A DNA stretch of 64,000 bases from positions 253,185,597 to 253,249,596 of the forward strand of contig OX352772.1 in assembly GCA_947095535.1 (NCBI GenBank), written 5' to 3'. Shown here one piece after another: positions 24,875 through 36,514 of this stretch (positions are counted from its first letter, which is position 1; each line of letters begins with the position of its first letter). The notes below the pieces were generated by a model. It ran no database searches. It saw only the letters and a list, made by a program, of their open reading frames with translations, and was not told where the DNA came from. Position numbers and translations under genes: made by a program. This DNA comes from Poecilobothrus nobilitatus. Its lineage: Eukaryota; Arthropoda; Insecta; Diptera; Dolichopodidae.

Positions 24875-25148
24875 TTTATGTGTTTCAAATTTAAATTCTC
24901 TAGCAACTGTAATTTGGGAAGATTTTTTATCACTATTACCGCAATTCAAAGGATTAGATGATAAGCAGCAATTAAATGTCATTAAAACGTTAACAGTTGT
25001 TTTCGGAATTTTCACCATGGCACTTTCTTATGGATTTGGACAACTAACTGGTGTGGTTGAATCAGCAATGATTGCATTTTCTACTACTTCGGGTCCATTA
25101 TTAGGAGTTTTTTTATTAGCTTTACTTGTTCCTTTTGCAAACTGGAAG
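24875..25148 (+). CDS. Internal exon of an SLC5-family sodium-coupled transporter
   Basis: The exon begins after a pyrimidine-rich tract and AG at 24873-24874 and ends before the donor GTAATT at 25149. It codes for about 91 residues with the SLC5 signature LNSLATVIWEDF, then a membrane segment (VIKTLTVVFGIFTMALSYGF), a short loop (GVVESAMIAFSTTSGPLLGVF), and another membrane segment ending PFANWK. This order and GPLLGVF are characteristic of the sodium-coupled monocarboxylate/multivitamin transporter branch (SLC5A8, A12 and A6-like). Such proteins carry small carboxylates or vitamins with sodium across the plasma membrane. The first base completes a split codon; the exon ends on a codon boundary. 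Neighbouring exons are not recognisable here, so introns must be long and filled with transposons. This is the only confident host gene. Confidence 0.88.
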
Positions 25149-26608
25149 GTAATTTAGTTTTTTTAATAAATTATATATTAATTCATATTTATATTTTAAA
25201 TAATTATACTTGTTTAATTTAGAAGAGACAGATTTTTTGAAATTCTAATTGTGAACTAATCATAAACAGACATGTAATTAGTCTGTATTAAGCAGTCACT
25301 ACTGTCGTCATATTATCAGATAATTCTACATTTTCTTCTTCCATTATTTTTGGAAATATTTTAATTGTACACTACTATCTAAAGTAATTATTGGAAATGT
25401 TAACTATGAAAATCTCCTCATTAAATAATCCTTAATACCCTTTTTTATTTATTCATATTATTTATAATTCAGATTTACAATTTGTTAATGCAGTAATTTA
25501 TTTTAGTAGTTTTACAGTTTTTTTATATAATACATATTAACAATTATTATACTTCAATTAAAATTTATCAAAAAAAAAATATTTATTGGAATAATGGAGT
25601 TATTTCAAGTTTAAAAGTCTTAGCGATAGCTATTTGATTTAATAATTTTTTTTGACAGTATACAATTCACAATATTTAGTATTACTTTGGTATTTTTTAT
25701 TTAATTACATACTACTTTTTAATCTTGTGAAAATAAAATAAATTAATACTTATATTTTAAAGTTTGATTTGAGAAGCCATAGAGTGTAGAAGTGCGAATT
25801 AAAATTAATTATATAAATAATAATAAATTATTATATTGAAGGTAAAATAACAAAAAAATTTTTTTTTGTACAACAAGGTTATTAAAGGGCATTAGGTCCA
25901 TAAATTTTTATATTAAAAATAAAAAATTTTAAAAACACAAAAAATAAAAATAAATTTACATAATTCATTAATAGTTACATAATATGTACGCAATAAAATT
26001 ATATGAATTCTTCTAAAAACAGTTGTAACAAAATGTAAAAATTATTGATATTTTTGATATATTAAAAAATAACAATAACTTACTAATAACGGATAAGGAA
26101 AACCGAAAATGTAGCCTAACTAGGCAAGATAATATAAAAAAATTAAAAAAAAAAACTAATTTGAAAGGGAAAATTTAATATTTTAATATATTATAAAAGG
26201 TAAAATAGCAGAATTAGAAAAATGGTAGAAATATTATGCTAAGAAAAAATTAAATGCGCTGAAAAAATGTAGAAAAGGAGAAAAATATGGATTAATCTGA
26301 TAACTCATTAGAGGAAATCGGTGAAGTGAAAGAACGCCCGCGAAATTAAGGCTCGTAGGCTTTAATTCCTTATTTTTGGAATTAACACCCATAGGTCTTA
26401 ATTCTTTTTCAAAAAAGAATTGAAGCCGACGGGTCTTATTGCCACTAGATCGCGCGCCTTAAGTTCATTTCTAATAAAGAATTAAAGAGTAACACAAATG
26501 TTACTATCATGAGTCTGTATCACATTTGGCTGGATTTTATTTTACTGTATTTAACTATAAAATGTCTCTTAAATCAAAATCTCAACAATTGCAGGTGCAT
26601 TTTAGTAA
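25149..26608. other. AT-rich intron-like sequence
   Basis: Follows the SLC5 exon donor. No next exon or conserved frame is visible. Around 26330-26470 there is a locally GC-richer part with repeated TTAATTC/GAATTAA motifs. Confidence 0.55.
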
Positions 26609-26610
26609 TA

Positions 26611-27492
26611 AAAGGTTTTCCAATTTGAGTGATATGATTTCTTTTCAAAAACAAGAAATTCAAATGTTTTTTTTTTAATGTGAAGTGCAATCGAAACAAT
26701 TAAGTTATAAATAAAACCTCATTCAAATGGCCTCCACGACTTCTTTTGCAGAAACGAATTCAATGAACCCAATTTTCGAGCACTTTTTCCAATAAATCAA
26801 GTCGTATCTCATGAATAGCACGTTCAATATTGACTTCTAAAGCTTGAAGAGAGTCTGGTTTATTGCTAAAGACCAATGACTTCAAATAACCTCCCAAGAA
26901 ATAGTCTAATGGTGTTAAATCACAACTTCTTGCAGGCCATTCAATGCAACAATTTCTTGAAATAATTGAATCTCCAAACTTTTCTTCCAATAATTCAGTT
27001 GTTGAACGTGCTGTGTGGCACGTAGCCCCGTCTTGTTGGAACCAGATGTTGTCAAGATCAACTTCTTCCAATTTCGGCCATAAAAAGTTTGTTATCATCG
27101 ATCTATACCGCTCTCCATTGACATTAACGGTGTTACCAACTTCATTTCGAAAGATGATTCCACCAGACCAAAAACCACACCAAACTGTCAATTTAGGTGA
27201 ATGTAATGGTTGTTCATGAATAATTTGTGGATTTTCTTCGCACCAGAATCGACAGTTTTGTTTATTTACCGCACCACTCAGACGAGCATACAATGGCAAA
27301 AGCGCACGAAATGGAGAGCGATTATTTTGATAATAAAATTGAATAATTTGTAAACTTTGTTCTTCCGTATATCTCTCCATGATGAAATTGTAAACATTAC
27401 TGAATAAAATGAAAAAAAAAGACAGATCATGACATACTACAAATGGCCGAAACGTCACTTAGAAATTATATCACTCAAATTGGAAAACCCTA
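26611..27492 (-). mobile_element. Mariner-like element, internally deleted (882 bp)
   Basis: Inverted ends share GGTTTTCCAATTTGAGTGAT at the left (from 26614) and its complement at the right (to 27489). TA dinucleotides flank it at 26609-26610 and 27493-27494. It is about 420 bp shorter than the intact mariner at 51918, consistent with an internal deletion. Confidence 0.88.
26760..27380 (-). pseudogene. Mariner transposase lacking the central part
   Basis: Start at MERYTEEQ (27380); an upstream in-frame Met exists at 27458 but is inside the terminal region. After about 35 residues of the N-terminal helix-turn-helix the frame jumps to VNKQNCRFWCEENP. The rest of the DNA-binding domain and the first catalytic Asp block (FTDEAHF in the intact copy) are therefore missing. 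WFQQDGATCHT and RSCDLTPLD with the second and third Asp are retained. FLWG reads FLGG. The deletion keeps the frame open, giving a 207-residue protein without catalytic capacity. It could in principle still dimerise, but nothing shows that it is expressed. Confidence 0.88.
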
Positions 27493-27621
27493 TACATATT
27501 TCGTCATTGATAAAAGTTATAAAATCAACTCTTCGTCATTGATAAAAATTATAAAATCAACAGACTCTTTTTTAAGTATATAAATTCAACATTTGTTTTT
27601 CAACTTTTTTGACTATCCTAC

Positions 27622-28537
27622 TTTTTATACCCTACACATAAAGTATGTATGTATGTATGTATGTTAACTTTGGTATGATGTTTATAACCACTAAAACGAA
27701 GCGAATTAGATATCGACATGTGTATATATTCTTAATCAGGGTTACCTCCTGAGTCGATTTAACAATGTCCGTCCGTCCACCCGCACAATAACTCAAAAAC
27801 TGATAAAGCTATTTTGATGAAATTTATATAGGGGGTTACTAATTACTAAAGGAAGGCGGTGATTGTATCTGGACAAAATCGGTCCATCGGCTCGGATTCT
27901 GGAAGCTTCCAACTGATCCCGAAGCAAACGAGATTATCTCCAAAATCAACAAAGATAGAACCTTTAAATTTGGTGCAATGGTGTTCTTTCATGTTTGATT
28001 TATGTCTCTAAAATTTAAGAAGATTTGGTCGATTGATTTGGATTTTGGAAGCTTCCGAACGAGCTCCAGAGCAAACGAGTACATCTCCAAAATCAACAAA
28101 GATATAACCTTTATATTTGGTACAGAGGTGTTCTGCTATTGCTTTTTTTAAATTGAAAAATAACATTTGAGATGATTTGGACCATGTATTCAGATTTTCG
28201 AAGCTTCCGAATTAGCTAAAATGCAAACGAGCATACCTTCAAAATTAATAAAGACAGAATCTTTATAATTGGTACAAGAGTTGTAATGTTTCCTCTATAT
28301 CCCTGAAATTTAAGATGAGTTGTTGTGGTAATACAGGTAGCTGACACATGCCTCCCAAAGCCTAACAAGCATATCTTTGAAATTAATAAAGATAGAAAAT
28401 TGTAATTTTGTAGAAGAGTGTTAAGGGATGCCTCTTTTTGATTCGAGTAAAATTAAAACTTATGGACTTTTAATTTCATTCGAATTATTCAGGTGTAAGG
28501 TATTAAGAAGTCGGTTGCATCGATTTATGTCACATTT
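27622..28537 (+). repeat. Family A repeat, short diverged copy
   Basis: Starts TTTTTATACCCTACAC, has the GTCCGTCCACCC run near 27770, then about four diverged units of ~147 bp (each with GGAAGCTTCC and CAAACGAG), and ends with GTGTAAGGTATT and an AAGTCG...CGATTT hairpin at about 28507-28525. It is the most degenerate of the three family A copies here. Confidence 0.88.
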
Positions 28538-28539
28538 AC

Positions 28540-29085
28540 ATGTTTTATATTACATTTTGTTTTAAACAAAAAGACTGGCTCCCAATAATCCTTGTATTTT
28601 TGCCCCGCGAGATTTTGAGACACGCTTCCAAAGGAAATTTCCTGATTTTGAACCAAAATCTAAAATCTCTCCAAAATTTGAGTCTCACATATTCATATAA
28701 TGTATTTATACTTTGTAAAAGCCGAATAACTTTGAGTTTGCAGTCAATTCTAAAATCCCTCCTAATTATATTTTTTTACATACATATTTCCACATCAAAC
28801 AATATAATATATTCAAAAAAAAATTTTTTAAAAAACAGCTTTTTTGAATTAAAAAGTAGAAAATAAATTTTTAATAGCAAATTTTTCTGTAATTTTCTAA
28901 ACTATATTGTTACAATCGAGATTTCTTTGAAAAAGTTTATTTCAATATGTCAAATATATATATAAATATAAGTATATATAAGTTTTAAAGTCTGTGAAAT
29001 TAAAATAAAAGCTGGAGGCAACAAACGCATAACTATAAACTTATATTTTTAAATTTATAAGTTAATTAATAAACTTAATTATAAA
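28540..29085. other. AT-rich sequence, nothing recognised
   Basis: A 108-codon open frame at 28540-28866 has no recognisable motif and the composition expected of AT-rich noise. Short (TA)n-like text lies at 28955-28985. Confidence 0.5.
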
Positions 29086-29089
29086 CTTA

Positions 29090-29620
29090 ATTTGTTATCT
29101 GTTATGTACGGAAATATCAAACGTATGTTTCTTTCTTTTAAAATCATAACATTTTAATAGTTCATTTTTTCTATCTGTTATGTAGGTAAATATCATATGT
29201 GCACATATACTATTTCTTATGTAAAAAAGGTAAATATACTATTTTACATAATAAAATATACTATTTCTTATGGCTATTTCTTATGACTTTAAAAATATTT
29301 AAAAACAATCAAAGTAACATTTTTTGTTCTCTTTTTTTTTCTATTCGTTTTTATTTTTCTTCCAGTATTACATTTTCCTTTTTTTTTGTTTTCTGCTATT
29401 TAGGTACGCTAAATATTTCTTTTTTTTTTTTTAAATGTTTAATTTATACATGTATTCTATTTAAAAAATATAAATTATAACCTATAGAACATACTGAATT
29501 TTTTTTTGTTGGTTTATGTTAACCGTCCATTCATATGCATAAATTAAAATTTTTTTTTGTTCGTTTATGTTTACCGTCCATTCATATAAATATAACTGTT
29601 GCCTACATATTAAAAAATAA
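29090..29620. repeat. Inverted counterpart of the 32.5-33.7 kb repeats
   Basis: The text with CTATCTGTTATGTAGGTAAA and AAACAATCAAAGTAACATT is present in reverse complement at 33070-33260 and again at 32560-32720. A second block at 29505-29610 has two copies of CCGTCCATTCATAT and matches 33590-33665 in reverse complement. The two blocks are not colinear with their partners, so rearrangement has occurred. Confidence 0.75.
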
Positions 29621-29964
29621 TAAATCGATGAATCAACTAAATAATAATAGTTGGGAATTTGGGAATTTGGTGTGACTGCGTTAGCAGGTTTTTAATAGTA
29701 CAGCACACATAAAAATATGCATACCATTTTTGTACATGTTTGTACCTACATATGTATGTAGTAAAAAAATTTGGTTTTAAAAGTATGTAATTGAGAATAT
29801 ATTAAATTGCTTACTTCTAAATGCTAATGTTTTTGAATTAAAAAACACGTATCCATATAAATATTATAAATAAACACATTGCTTTTATAAATAAAAATGT
29901 ATACTAAAAATCAATTGATTTGATGAAAAAAAACTTAAATTTAACACTTGCTTACTAAATTTTA

Positions 29965-30490
29965 AGTAAATGCATATTAAATTTTACACTGTGTTCTCAA
30001 GTGCGGCACATTAATTTGTTTACACATTCATATCTTTCAAATTCATCGCTTTCAAACCAAAAATATTTTCGAAGCACATATTATTACATATTTTGAAGTA
30101 TGTACCTATGTATATGTACGCATAAAATGCAATGGGCTACATAAAAAACAAGTCTTTTATAGAAAAAAAAAAAAATTTATGGATTACGTATACGTATTGG
30201 TATTGGTATTGGTGACTTTAGTAAATTTAGATAAAATATTTTATTTTGGTTCTGTAATAATTCTGTTAAAAATTCTGTTATATCTTTGTATGAAAATTTA
30301 ATTTTGAAATTAAGCTAATTTCTCTAATGTTTTTCGATATTATTATTTTAAAATCATGTATTGTCATCGGGATCTGATCTAATGAAGAAAATTTCAAGTC
30401 TCTAACTCAACGGGAAGTGTGTTTAAAATGGCTTCTAAGATTCCATCCTTTACCCAACCAAGTTAATAAAAAGCTGTTAAAAAGGACAAA
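29965..30490. repeat. Left arm of a ~520-bp inverted repeat
   Basis: Near-identical in reverse complement to 35962-36475. It includes GTGTTCTCAAGTGCGGCAC near 29990 (complement near 36440) and CCAACCAAGTTAATAAAAAG near 30455 (complement near 35970). The arms are separated by about 5.5 kb. They are non-coding. Confidence 0.92.
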
Positions 30491-30800
30491 GCTTTACTTT
30501 AGTGGAGTATGTATACTCCACTCCAAATACAACCAGTTATGTTCTTCCATAAAATAAAATTATAATTATTATAGTGAAAAATTAGGTAAATATTACAATA
30601 ATTAATTATTTTTAACTAAGACAATTTAGAAAAATTGTTCTTATTCAAATTAAATCACTTGTTTTCAATTATTTTAATGAGGAAAAAAAATGTTATAGAT
30701 AATACCAATTATACTAAAGCAGAGTTGGAATATGGGTTTCCTATACATATTCTATTACTCTCTTCTTTTTATAACAAAAAATAGTGCAGGTCTTAATTCC

Positions 30801-31490
30801 TAAATCCTACAGACTTCTTGGCACAGCTAGCATATTTTAGGCGAAGATACTAGCAATTGGAGAGGCTGCTCGAACGGAAATAACACACAAATGAGAAAGG
30901 TCGCCATAAGCAGTGTGAAAAGGAACTTGCCCTAATATGCGAAAAGCTAAACATGTGGGTGCCTGGACATGGTAATATTGAAGGAAACGAAAAAGCTGAC
31001 GAACTAGCAAAGAAAGGAGTTACTCTGAAGACTAAATGTCCTGAAAGGGTCAGTTGTCCAATAAATGCCGTAAAAGAACGGGTCGTTTAAAGGTATATAG
31101 CGAAATCGCACGCCAGGTTAGTGGCAATTATCACAGGCCACTGGCCAGTAGGCACACATGCAGCCAAACTAGGAATCCCTCATAACAGCTCCTGCAGGAA
31201 TTGCAAAGAAGCAAACGAAAGTTAGAACCTTGAGAACTTTACTTGTAGAAGTCCGGCCCTAGCTAGAGCCAGACTCCTCTCACTGGCAAATCGTTCTACC
31301 GCAACCTCAGCGAGCTCTCTGAACAAAGAATCAAAAAATTGATTTTGTGTCTGAACTCCTCGGTTTGGATATAAAACCAAACAATCTCAAAACATAGGTG
31401 ACGTGAATGAAGTGGTATCAAAATAGCGCAATCTAGTGCTAATTGAAGCTTTCACGCAGCATAATGAAGGTCACCATCCTACCTACCTAC
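30801..31490 (+). pseudogene. Short LOA/I-like LINE copy: RNase H end and 3' tail
   Basis: The frame at about 30950-31090 reads WVPGHGNIEGNEKADELAKKG, the end of a LINE RNase H domain. It is followed by ITGHWPVGTHAAKLGIP, the CRNCKEANES finger and FTCRSPALARARL. This parallels the C-terminus of the LINE ending at 14170, but it is clearly diverged. The copy ends in CCTACCTACCTACC and is flanked by CTTAATTCC at 30792-30800 and 31491-31499, a 9-bp target duplication. Stops and a frameshift near 31225 make it dead. Confidence 0.85.
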
Positions 31491-31699
31491 CTTAATTCCA
31501 ATTCAAAATCTACTTCGTTTTAATTATAGGCTCTAATTCCAATTCAAAAAGGATGTTATTTTTATGTTATTTTCAATCAATTATTATTTAATTGTATTTT
31601 TATTTTTTTTAATAGATAAAATTGGTTATAAAATTAAATTACAACACTAGATTATCAATAATTCAAAATTTTATCGAATGTGCAGGTGTTTTTTTTAAT

Positions 31700-32196
31700 A
31701 ACACACTTTTCTATTCTTCATATCTCAAAAATGGTTAGAGATAGAGAAAAAGTTATTGGGTACTAATTATAGGGCTTGAAAAGCTGTCTCGAAATATGCT
31801 ATAAGAAGTACCCCAAATACCGGGTGTTTCAAAAGAAAATTGAGTTTGAAACATAATTTTTTCATTTTAAATCATTTTGAACCTTCATAACTTTGTAACT
31901 GTTGGGTATATGTAGATCATTAGTATACAACAATTACAACTGACAATTTACTCTACAAAATGTATTTTTTTTTTTATCTCTCTACAGTAAGCCGTTCAAA
32001 AGTTATAGATTTTTTTATGAAAAGTCTCTAAAAAATCTTTAATCCCTCATATCTCGAAAAGGGTTCACAATACAATTTCCTCCAGTACAATTTTTTGTTT
32101 GTTTTATACAATACAAGTCCTCCAGTACAATTTTTGTTTGTTTTAATGCCCCCAATCACTGAGTGGAGTGCGCGAACTTGAGTCCTGGACACCCTG
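31700..32196. mobile_element. Half copy of the CAGGGTGTCC foldback MITE
   Basis: Matches the right half of the element at 61946-62800: the loop edge (TCTTCATATCTCAAAAATGG) and one full arm ending GGACACCCTG at 32187-32196 before TA. The left arm is absent. A 30-bp CCTCCAGTACAATTTTTGTT segment is locally duplicated near 32085-32135. Confidence 0.88.
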
Positions 32197-32202
32197 TATA
32201 CT

Positions 32203-32397
32203 TCTAATAATGATATAACTAATTTCAAAATAGAATGGGGAAAAATATTTCGAGAACTAGAGTTGCATAAGAACATAAATTTTTATGTAATTGCCGGAGA
32301 TCTTAATTCTAAACATATAAATTGGGGAAATACTTATAATAATACGAAAGGTAATTTTTTGAACTTTTGGCTCAATGAAAATGTTATAGAATATAAT
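32203..32397 (+). pseudogene. LINE endonuclease fragment
   Basis: About 65 codons read NDITNFKIEWGKIF, then FYVIAGDLNSKHINWGN, the GDxN motif of APE-type LINE endonucleases, then NFLNFWLNENVIEYN and a stop. Nothing else of the LINE is present. It begins right next to the end of the half MITE. Confidence 0.8.
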
Positions 32398-32439
32398 TAA
32401 AGTAAAACTAAAAATAAAAATCTATGGTTGGGTTATTTA

Positions 32440-33400
32440 CAATGACAATTTATATAACGACAAAAAATATTTTATGACTTTTTTATAGCTTAGGGACCTT
32501 TTTTTTCTACAGCGACATATAAAAACAACCATTTTTGAAAAAAAAAACAAATACCTACATAATTGAAAAACAATTGTACTGCGAAGAAAAATAAAACCAA
32601 ATAGCAAAAAAAAAAACAAAAATGTTACTTTGATTGTTTTTAAATATTTTTGAAGTCTATTTCTTATGTATATGTACACATCTGATATTTACCTACATAA
32701 CAGATAGAAAAAAAAGCTATTAAAATGTTATCATTTTAAAAGAAAAAAATATACATGTGATATTTACGTACATAACAGATAGAAGAAAAGAAATATTAAA
32801 ATGTTTTTCTTACATACTTACACATCTGATATTTACCTACATAACAGATAGAAAAAAAGAACTATTAAAATGTTATACTTTTAAAAGAAAGAAAAAACAA
32901 GGCATTGATTGTATAAATCAAAGTACATCTGATATTTACGTACGCAACAGATAAAAAAAAAGAAATACATATTAAAATGTTATGCTATGAAAAGAAAGAA
33001 AAAACAAGGTAGTGTATAAATCAAAGTTTTAAAAATACTTAGCTTACTTAAATAACAGAAAACAAAAAAAAGTAAAATGTAATACTGCGAAGAAAAACAA
33101 AAGCGAATAGGGAAAAAGAACAAAAAATGTTACTTTGATTGTTTTTAAATATTTTTAAAGTCTATTTCTAATGTATGGGTATATGTACACATCTGATATT
33201 TACCTACATAACAGATAGAGAAAAAAAGAGCTATTAAAATGTTATGATTTTAAAAGAAAAAAATATGCATGTGATATTTACGTACATAACAGATAGATGA
33301 AAAGAAATATTAAAATGTTATGTTATGAAAAGAAAGAAAAAACAAGGCATTGATTGTATAAATCAAAGTTTTTAAACGGTCGCATTTTTAAGTAGAAATA
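32440..33400. repeat. Tandem array of ATCTG...CAGAT hairpin units and a ~505-bp duplication
   Basis: ATCTGATATTTACCTACATA followed by ACAGATAGA recurs about seven times (near 32680, 32755, 32825, 32925, 33190 and 33275 in varied forms). Each can form a short ATCTG/CAGAT hairpin and is followed by an A-rich stretch and ATTAAAATGTTAT. The block with TACTGCGAAGAAAAA at 32578 is repeated at 33083, about 505 bp later. Confidence 0.8.
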
Positions 33401-33659
33401 AAGAATATTATAAAATTGCAATAATATTTTTATTTAAATTTTGAATTTTGCTATGTAACGTTTCCTTAATTTTCTAAAAATTTAGCCACAATATAATATA
33501 CCTAATACAATGTAACAATCAGAAGTTTAAACCATAATATAGATATGTAGGTATATGAATGAATATATGGCTATATATGTATGTAGTTATATATTTATTA
33601 TTTTTTAATAGCAACAATTATATTTATATGAATGGATTGTAAACATAAACGAACAAAAA

Positions 33660-34876
33660 ACGAGGAAGAATACAGTTGCCTTTGTCAACTCTTAGATACC
33701 TGTACGAACCGTTAGTATGTTCACAGCCTGTCACTCTGCTCACAATATTATTTGTTTATTATTTTAGTATTTTAAAATAATTTGGGTGCATTTTATAATT
33801 TCTAGAACTATGGGTTGTACATATATTCAAACTATATGTTTATATGTACATTCTTCAAAAGTATCAATCCAAAACTTTTTCAAATATTCTATAGTACAAT
33901 TTAATACTAAGCGGTAAATGTATATTAAATTTACTTAGTACAAAATAGTAAATATAATTTTAAATATTATATTATATTATATTTAAATATTCCATTGACA
34001 GAATAATTTCTTATAAGTACAATAATATACACATATGTATGTAAATACGGCGCTATATAATATACATCTATACTCTTATCATTCATTCACTAGTGACATA
34101 TACGATATGCAAATAAACATGATATTATATAAGTATGTATATATATTAATATCATATAAATAAAAATTCTTCAAGCAACCGTTATGTTGTTTATTTATTT
34201 ACTTTATGATGAGGATATAATGCGTAGTACAAAAAAATGTAAATAAATAAACAACATAACGGTTGCTTGAAGAATTTTTATTTACATATATGATATTGAT
34301 ATACATACATACATATATAATATCATGTTTATTTACATATCGTATATGTCACTGATGAATGAATCATAAGAAAATAGATGTATATTATATAGCGCCGTAT
34401 TTACATACATACATATATGTATTTTATTGTACTTATAAGAAATTATTTTATGAATGGAAATATTTTTAAAGAAATATTGCAATGTATGGCAATATACTTA
34501 TAACAATATAAATATACTATGTGCGCATTAATATAATATAATATTTAAAATTATATTTACTATTTTGTACTAAGTAAATTTAATATACATTTACCGCTTA
34601 TTACCTATTAAATGGTACTATAGAATATTTGAAAAAGTTTTGGATTGATAATCGTTATGTGGAAGGTTAAAATCTGCTTTTGAAGAATGTATAAACATAT
34701 AGTTTGAATATATGTACAACCCATAGTTCTAGAAATTATAAAATTCACCCAAATTATTTTAAAATACTAAAATATTTAAAAAATAATATTGTAAGCAGAG
34801 TGACAGGCTGTCAGCATACTAACGGTTCGTACGGGTATCTAAGAGTTGACAAAAGCAAATGTATTCTTTCTCGTTT
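33660..34876. repeat. Large palindrome, arms over 500 bp, 36-bp loop
   Basis: The left arm 33660-34202 and right arm 34239-34876 are reverse complements, with indels mainly in the right arm near 34450-34530. The inner 41 bp around the loop (34203-34238) match perfectly. Both outer ends carry a C(T/C)CG end that matches the 3' end of the family C repeat at 35957. Inward of the ends lie AAGAGTTGAC and ACGGGTATC-type text, also as in family C. It looks like two family C-like elements fused head to head. The 91-codon open frame at 34704-34979 is not a gene. Confidence 0.93.
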
Positions 34877-35202
34877 TATTTTAAATTTTATATTACATAG
34901 AGAAAAAGACCATGAAAAAGCTTTTTTAAACCCAAATTTCATGACATTAAGATACACATTTATTTTTTATTTCTTTTAAAAACTTTTAACTTAATAGCTT
35001 AAAGTTTTTTAAATTTCAAATTAAAACATATGTAACTGATATACTAACCGCTAAAATATAGCTGATCTCAAAAAAAAGTTTTAATTTTTTCAATAATAAT
35101 TCTGTTTTTAAACCAAATTTTAAAAACTTTTCATACCTTCACCCTAAACTTAAATATTTAGCACTTTTAATTTAACTATAAAACTTCTCAAAGTTTATAA
35201 GT

Positions 35203-35960
35203 TTTTTATACCCGTATGAACTATGTTCAAGGGTATAATAAATTTACCATTACGTTTGTGACACCTTAAAGGAGTCGAGCTAGATATAGTGTCAAAGGTA
35301 TGGATCGGCTCAGAATCGAATTCTGAGTCGATTAAGCCATGTACGTCCGTCTGTCCGTCCTTCAGCACGATAACTCAAAAAATAGGAGGTTGACATTTTT
35401 TTTACGTCACTTTTGCAAAATTGTTAGTTTTGCTATTTAAATTCAACATCTTTGGTCGGCGGGTTCGAGTAGCTGCCATACAACTTCTTTCTTTAAATGA
35501 AAATAATTCAGTGTCTATTCAAGCTAGCTACCTGAAATTTTGCAAATGATGATCAAGTTTTATGGCAACAACTTCTGTAAAATTTGGTTGTGATAATATG
35601 ACAGATTCGGATACCTGCCACACAACTTCTCTTTTTAAATGAAAATAACTCAGTGTCTACTGAAGCTAGGAATCTGAAATTTAATAAAGAGGTGTCGAGT
35701 TACATGCCAACAACTTGTGTAAAATTTGGTTCGCCTAAAGCAGCCGATTCAGGTTTCTTGGAACTTAATGAAGCTAGGCGCAATATAGTTTCGTTTAGCT
35801 GTCATACAATTTACATAAATATATCTCTGTAGTTAACGTCCGTACTAAAACATCTGAATGTTTTTAAAAGATGATCAAGTTTTATAGAAACAGGATATAT
35901 TACATTTATACGGATATCCCAGAGTTGACCCAGTTTACTCTACTGCACTCTTCCTCGTTT
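35203..35960 (+). repeat. Family C repeat, complete-looking copy
   Basis: Starts TTTTTATACCCGTATG, with a nearby CAAGGGTATAAT that can pair with it. GTCGATTAAGCCATG precedes TCCGTCTGTCCGTCC near 35345. It ends ACGGATATCCCAGAGTTGAC and CTCTTCCTCG then T-run. The layout parallels fly INE-1/DINE-type elements. It abuts the right arm of the 520-bp inverted repeat exactly. Confidence 0.82.
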
Positions 35961-35961
35961 T

Positions 35962-36475
35962 TAACAGCTTTTTATTAACTTGGTTGGGTAAAGTATGGAA
36001 TCTTAGAAGCCATTTTAAACACACTTCCCTTTGAGCTAGAGACTTGAAATTTTCTTCATTAGATCAGATCCCGATGACAATACATAATTTTAAAATAATA
36101 ATATCGAAAAACATTAGAGAAATTAGCTTAATTTCAAAATTAAATTTTCATACAAAGATATAACAGAATTTTTAACAGAATTATTACAGAACCAAAATAA
36201 ATCATTTTATCTAAATTTACTAAACTCACCAATACCAATACGAATACGTAATACATAAATGTTTTTTATTTCTATAAAAGACTATTGTTTTTTATGGAGA
36301 CGATTGCATTTTATGCGTACATATATATAGGTACATACTTCAAAATATGTAATAATATGTGCTTCGAAAATATTTTTGGTTTGAAAGCGATGAATCTGAA
36401 AGATATGAATGTGTAAACAAATTAATGTGCCGCACTTGAGAACACAGTGTAAAATTTAATATGCATTTAATAAAA
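35962..36475. repeat. Right arm of the ~520-bp inverted repeat
   Basis: Reverse complement of 29965-30490 with a few percent difference. It begins TTTTTAACAGC directly after the family C end. Confidence 0.92.
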
Positions 36476-36514
36476 AAATTAAATAAAAATTATAACCAAT
36501 AGAACATTTTTAAT

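Noticed and set aside
26944..27219. Plus-strand 91-codon frame
   Set aside because: Antisense shadow of the mariner transposase pseudogene.
28540..28866. 108-codon frame rich in Phe, Ile and Leu
   Set aside because: Composition expected from A/T-rich noise; no motif, no neighbours.
32028..32276. Minus-strand 82-codon frame
   Set aside because: Covers the MITE arm and part of the LINE endonuclease fragment in antisense.
34704..34979. 91-codon frame in the palindrome
   Set aside because: Lies across the right arm and its edge, with no conserved motif; the mirrored left arm does not keep the frame.
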